From the NCBI GenBank assembly GCA_018380885.1, contig JAGZSY010000002.1, forward strand, positions 124,001 through 188,000: 64,000 nt of DNA, given 5' to 3'. Position 1 is the stretch's first letter, and each line of letters opens with the position of its first letter. This DNA comes from Enterocloster asparagiformis (GTDB taxonomy: Bacteria > Bacillota > Clostridia > Lachnospirales > Lachnospiraceae). This document shows positions 60,584 through 64,000 of the stretch, piece after piece. The notes below the pieces were generated by a model that was not told where the DNA came from, did not search any database, and worked only from the letters and a program-made list of their open reading frames with translations. The position numbers and the translations under genes are program-made.

Positions 60584-61662
60584 AAGCTCTCCATGTAGCG
60601 CATATACTTGGCTACCATCAGCGCAATCTTGAAGGTGATGGCGTCCTCGAATACCCGCAGATCCAGGCCGGTGCTCTTCTCCAGCTTATCCAGGCGGTAT
60701 ACCAGGGTGTTGCGGTGGATGTAGAGCTGTCTGGATGTCTCAGACACGTTCAGACTGTTCTCAAAGAACTTGTTGATCGTGGTCAGGGTCTCCTCGTCGA
60801 ACTCGTCCGGAGACTTGCCGTCGAACACCTCGCGGATGAACATCTTGCACAGCGGAATGGGCAGCTGATAGATCAGACGGCCGATTCCCAGATTGTTGTA
60901 GGCGATCACGTTCTTGTTGCTGTAGAAGATCTTGCCCACGTCCAGAGCCATCTTCGCTTCCTTATAAGAACGAGAAACTTCCTTGATATCATTGATAATA
61001 GTGCCGTAAGCCACGCGCACCTTGGTCATGGCCTCGGTGTTGAGCATGTCGAGAATGGTGTTGGCCGTCTTGTCCAGCTCGCTGTAGCTCTCGCCCTGCT
61101 TCACTTCCTTCACCAGGATGATGTTCTTCTCATCCACAGCGGTGATGAAGTCCTTGGTCTTGGTCGCGAACAGGCTGCGCACAGTCTCCAGCGCGTTCAC
61201 GTCCTTCTCGTTGTGGGTCTCGATAATGTATACAACACGCTTCACATCCGTATCGATGTGCAGCTTCTTGGCGCGGTTGTAAATGTCCACCAGCAGCAGG
61301 TTGTCCAGCAGCAGGTTCTTGATGAAGTTGTCCTTGTCAAAGCGCTCCTTGTAAGCCACCAGCAGGTTCTGTACCTGGAACGCGGCCAGCTTGCCCACCA
61401 TGTAAACATCGTCGCTGGCGCCCTTGGCCAACATGATGTACTCTAACTGGTGCTCGTCGAACACCTTGAAGAACTGAAATCCCTGGATCACCTGGCTGTC
61501 GGCCGGCGAATCCACAAAGGCCAGAATGGAGCTCTCCGAATCCTCCGCATCCGTGAATGTGGAAGCCAACACTTTACCTTCTGTATCGCAAATGCATAAA
61601 TCAATTCTGGTAATGCCTTTTAATCCATCTAATGTAGTCTGCAGTATCTGATTTGAAATCAT
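60574..61662 (-). CDS. CdaR/PucR-type transcriptional regulator
   Basis: 362 residues. The N-terminal ~110 residues resemble a small sensing domain (LCICDTEGKVLASTFTDAED). The middle region (150-270) resembles a GGDEF-like CdaR core without catalytic residues (DIKEVSRSYKEAKMALDVGK). The C-terminal helix-turn-helix is VSETSRQLYIHRNTLVYRLD KLE-type (split here only for length). Regulators of this class control sugar-acid or carbohydrate genes; here it sits downstream of the sugar ABC ATPase gene and may control it. Strong codon bias like a well-expressed gene. Confidence 0.9.
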   Translation of the reverse strand: MISNQILQTTLDGLKGITRIDLCICDTEGKVLASTFTDAEDSESSILAFVDSPADSQVIQGFQFFKVFDEHQLEYIMLAKGASDDVYMVGKLAAFQVQNLLVAYKERFDKDNFIKNLLLDNLLLVDIYNRAKKLHIDTDVKRVVYIIETHNEKDVNALETVRSLFATKTKDFITAVDEKNIILVKEVKQGESYSELDKTANTILDMLNTEAMTKVRVAYGTIINDIKEVSRSYKEAKMALDVGKIFYSNKNVIAYNNLGIGRLIYQLPIPLCKMFIREVFDGKSPDEFDEETLTTINKFFENSLNVSETSRQLYIHRNTLVYRLDKLEKSTGLDLRVFEDAITFKIALMVAKYMRYMESLDY

Positions 61663-61733
61663 CTTCTACTCTCCTTTTTCCAAATATAGTCGGAGTAATC
61701 TAATATCCTATTTTCCTATTTTAATGCAAAATT

Positions 61734-61776
61734 ACAAAAAAAGCAAGGGAGTTATACACTACCTTGCTTTTTTTTA
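61734..61776. terminator. bidirectional rho-independent terminator between the ABC ATPase and CdaR-type genes
   Basis: 8-bp stem AAGCAAGG/CCTTGCTT with a 13-nt loop, flanked by A7 on the left and T8 on the right, so that both strands end in a T-run. It ends the minus-strand ATPase transcript (stop 61805). Confidence 0.9.
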
Positions 61777-61804
61777 CAAGTCAATCAATTTGACCGTGTG
61801 AATA

Positions 61805-62917
61805 TTAGTTCAGGATTACAAGCTCAGTATCCTTGTCAAAAATGTGAATCTTCTCCAGATCCAGCGCCAGCTTCACGGCATCGCCAGGCCTTGCGGTGGT
61901 GCGCGGATTTACCTTGGCGGTAAAGCTGGTGTCGTCCACATCAAAGTACAGCAGCACTTCGGAACCTAACATCTCGTACACGCGGACGGTGGACTCGATT
62001 ATGCTCTTGGGGGACATGGCCAGGAAGGACTCCTCGTCATGCAGGTCCTCGGGGCGGATTCCTAAGGTAACGGTCTTGCCCACATAGCCGGCTTCCTCAA
62101 GATTCTTGGCCTTGGCCTCGGGCAGAGCGATGGTGTGGCCCGCAAAGGTCAGGGTCACTTCCGCGCCGTCCTTGGCAACCGTGGCGTCGATCATATTCAT
62201 CTGCGGAGCGCCGATGAATCCGGCCACGAACTTGTTGCAGGGCTTGTCATAAAGGTTGCGGGGGTTGTCTACCTGCTGAACCACGCCGTCCTTCATCACA
62301 ACGATTCTGGTACCAAGGGTCATAGCCTCGGTCTGGTCATGGGTAACGTAGATGATGGTGGTCTCAAGTCTCTGGTGCAGCTTGGAAATCTCAACACGCA
62401 TCTGGCCTCTCAGCTTTGCATCCAGGTTGGACAGCGGCTCATCCATCAGGAACACTTTGGGGTTACGCACGATGGCACGTCCCATGGCAACACGCTGTCT
62501 CTGGCCGCCGGACAGAGCCTTGGGCTTGCGGTCTAACAGGTGATCCAGATCCAAAATCTTGGCCGCGTCATGAACTTTCTTGTCGATCTCGTCCTTGGGG
62601 GTCTTTCTCAGCTTCAGACCAAAGGCCATGTTGTCATATACGGACATATGAGGATACAGAGCGTAGTTCTGGAATACCATTGCGATATCGCGATCCTTGG
62701 GCTCCACATCGTTTACCAGCTTGTCATCGATGTAAAGTTCACCGGACGAGATGTCCTCCAGACCAGCGATCATACGAAGAGTCGTAGACTTACCACAGCC
62801 GGACGGACCTACAAAAATGATGAATTCCTTATCCTTGATTTCCAGATTAAAATCCTTAACAGCCACAAATCCGTTGGGATACTTCTTAGTTACGTTTCTC
62901 AGTGATAAACTAGCCAT
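61805..62917 (-). CDS. sugar ABC transporter ATP-binding protein, MsmK/UgpC type
   Basis: 370 residues. ATPase domain with Walker A GPSGCGKST, signature LSGGQRQRVAMGRAI, Walker B FLMDEPLSNLD and switch VTHDQTEAM. C-terminal TOBE/OB regulatory domain from ~240 (MNMIDATVAKDGAEVTLTFA; LGIRPEDLHDE). AGGAGG precedes the ATG by nine bases. No permease or binding-protein genes are adjacent, so it is probably the shared ATPase serving several sugar importers in this genome. Confidence 0.95.
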   Translation of the reverse strand: MASLSLRNVTKKYPNGFVAVKDFNLEIKDKEFIIFVGPSGCGKSTTLRMIAGLEDISSGELYIDDKLVNDVEPKDRDIAMVFQNYALYPHMSVYDNMAFGLKLRKTPKDEIDKKVHDAAKILDLDHLLDRKPKALSGGQRQRVAMGRAIVRNPKVFLMDEPLSNLDAKLRGQMRVEISKLHQRLETTIIYVTHDQTEAMTLGTRIVVMKDGVVQQVDNPRNLYDKPCNKFVAGFIGAPQMNMIDATVAKDGAEVTLTFAGHTIALPEAKAKNLEEAGYVGKTVTLGIRPEDLHDEESFLAMSPKSIIESTVRVYEMLGSEVLLYFDVDDTSFTAKVNPRTTARPGDAVKLALDLEKIHIFDKDTELVILN

Positions 62918-63019
62918 TCTGTTCTTTCCTCCTAAAAAATACACTTCATTATGATGTAATAGTAACCGCCGCATCTCACTTAAATCCCCTGAAGTGAAAC
63001 CGCTTTTGTAACTATCCCT

Positions 63020-63041
63020 ATCATACATGAAACCATTTTCA
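63020..63041 (-). promoter_or_regulatory. TATGAT -10 with adjoining cre-like site upstream of the sugar ABC ATPase
   Basis: TGAAACCATTTTCA (63028-63041) fits the CcpA cre consensus TGWAANCGNTNWCA at all positions but the central G. It directly precedes TATGAT (63020-63025, minus strand), about 100 bases from the start. A repressor bound there would block the promoter. No convincing -35. Confidence 0.45.
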
Positions 63042-63174
63042 TTTACCATATTGACAATTTACAAAATCCAAATTTAGGATTTAGCTAAATTGTATACCAG
63101 GAAAAAAAAGTGCTCGAAATCACAAATTTCCGCGGAACGGGCTGTTAGAACTTTGTTAAATATGATAAAGCCTG

Positions 63175-64000
63175 TCAATATTCAATAAATCCCTCACCAA
63201 AAACTTCACGAACATCACTGACAATGACGAACGCCCGGGGATCAAAGCGGGAAACCAGCTCCCGAAGTTGTACAATTTCCTTCTTGGATACCACACAAAA
63301 CAACATATTTTTCTCTGAATTGGAATACATGCCCCTGGCAGCCAGACCGGTGACGCCACGGTTCATCTCCTTCAGGATTGCCTCCGCGATCTCACGGTGG
63401 TGTTCTGAAATGATGTACGCCTGCTTGGAGAACTTCAGGCCCTCGATCAGGCCGTCGGAAATTTTCGACACGCTGAAAATCGCAATCAGGGCGTAAAGCG
63501 CCGCGCGTATGCCGAACACGGTGGCTCCAGCCAGCACGATGACTCCGTCCAGAATCTGCATGATCTGGGCGATGGTGTAATGCTTCATGTGCTTCTGGAT
63601 CAGGGCGGCCAGCATATCCGTGCCGCCGGTGGTGGCGCGGGCCAGGAAAACCAGGCCGATTCCCACGCCGCTGATAATACCGCCGAACAGGGCGGAGAGG
63701 AAAATATCGTCCTGCATAAAGGAACCGTCCGGAATAATATACAGGGCCACAGAGAGCATCACCGTGGCGAACAGCGTGCGCTTGATAAAGGTCCAGCCCA
63801 TGATCTTGAACGCGGCGATAAACAGTGGGATGTTGAGCAGCGTGTTGCTCAGCCACAGGGGCACATTCCAAATCTGTTTGATAATAATGGCCACGCCGGT
63901 CACGCCGCCCGTAACCATATTGGCAGGATCGAAAATGTTCTTGATGCCCACTGCCATCAAAATCGTCCCGATCACAATCATCCCATAATCCACCGCCGCA
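63175..64000 (-). CDS. YitT-family membrane protein, 5' end outside the window
   Basis: At least 275 residues; the frame is open to the edge (AAVDYGMIVIGTI) and the true start must lie a little further on, since relatives begin a few residues earlier. Five N-terminal membrane helices with PANMVTGGVTGVAIIIKQIW are followed by a soluble DUF2179 domain from ~195 (GLKFSKQAYIISEHHREIAE … RGVTGLAARGMYSN … VSRFDPRAFVIVSDVREVFG). The soluble part resembles a PII-like ligand domain. Function of the family is not established. Confidence 0.92.
   Translation of the reverse strand, partial: AAVDYGMIVIGTILMAVGIKNIFDPANMVTGGVTGVAIIIKQIWNVPLWLSNTLLNIPLFIAAFKIMGWTFIKRTLFATVMLSVALYIIPDGSFMQDDIFLSALFGGIISGVGIGLVFLARATTGGTDMLAALIQKHMKHYTIAQIMQILDGVIVLAGATVFGIRAALYALIAIFSVSKISDGLIEGLKFSKQAYIISEHHREIAEAILKEMNRGVTGLAARGMYSNSEKNMLFCVVSKKEIVQLRELVSRFDPRAFVIVSDVREVFGEGFIEY

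Overview
The window reads as a chromosomal segment of a gut Lachnospiraceae bacterium (Enterocloster / Lachnoclostridium / Hungatella-like). This is inferred from gene content and moderately high GC, not from an rRNA gene. Nearly all genes lie on the minus strand. Core genes (metA, ligA, an rluF-type gene, queA, tRNA-Arg, feoAB, uvrB, ftsEX, ctpA) look intact and evenly GC-rich.

Region 1 (1-22.9 kb) is accessory. It holds aldo/keto reductases, two with ferredoxin-like tails, an SDR, a carboxymuconolactone-decarboxylase-type protein, two lipoprotein flavodoxins, a DUF4405 membrane protein with paired histidines, a DUF362 lipoprotein and an ArsP-type permease. It also holds three LysR regulators plus one AraC and one MerR regulator, a MATE pump and a UvrA2-like ATPase. 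Between them lie many broken genes: an iron-dependent alcohol dehydrogenase end, a GH1 glucosidase piece, an AraC piece, a DUF4405/flavodoxin chimera, a truncated flavodoxin and a decayed small protein at the left end. An AT-richer patch (about 19.7-22.3 kb) carries an SGNH esterase, an unrecognised protein and a VOC protein. The region looks like a repeatedly rearranged redox/detoxification island.

Region 2 (22.9-42.6 kb) is housekeeping: metA-ligA-rluF-queA with a membrane-anchored protein, tRNA-Arg(CCG), a split ThrE-type exporter, an L,D-transpeptidase, a DUF5688 protein, feoAB, an aspartate-dehydrogenase-like gene with an aminotransferase and a divergent LysR, a cell-wall-binding-repeat protein, and uvrB. 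A GAAC-N4-GTTC SOS-type box sits inside a long dyad upstream of uvrB. The rluF-type gene carries seven in-frame 30-bp tandem repeats in its interdomain linker.

Region 3 (42.8-51.4 kb) is transport and sensing: a four-gene response regulator / kinase / ABC ATPase / FtsX-type permease operon, a MATE pump divergent from a PadR repressor with three matching palindromic operators over paired TTGACA-N17-TACTAT promoters, and an ABC-2 exporter pair.

Region 4 (51.5-64 kb) holds a 1438-residue hybrid histidine kinase with several PAS domains, the division/cell-wall cluster ftsE-ftsX-envC-like-ctpA, a CdaR/PucR-type regulator, an MsmK/UgpC-type sugar ABC ATPase with a cre-like site in its promoter region, and a YitT-family protein cut by the right edge.

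The most distinctive signals are the RluF linker minisatellite, the PadR/MATE operator array, the possible outside-facing redox module at 6-11 kb, and the density of gene remnants at 12-17.6 kb. I did not find a clearly new defence or mobile system.
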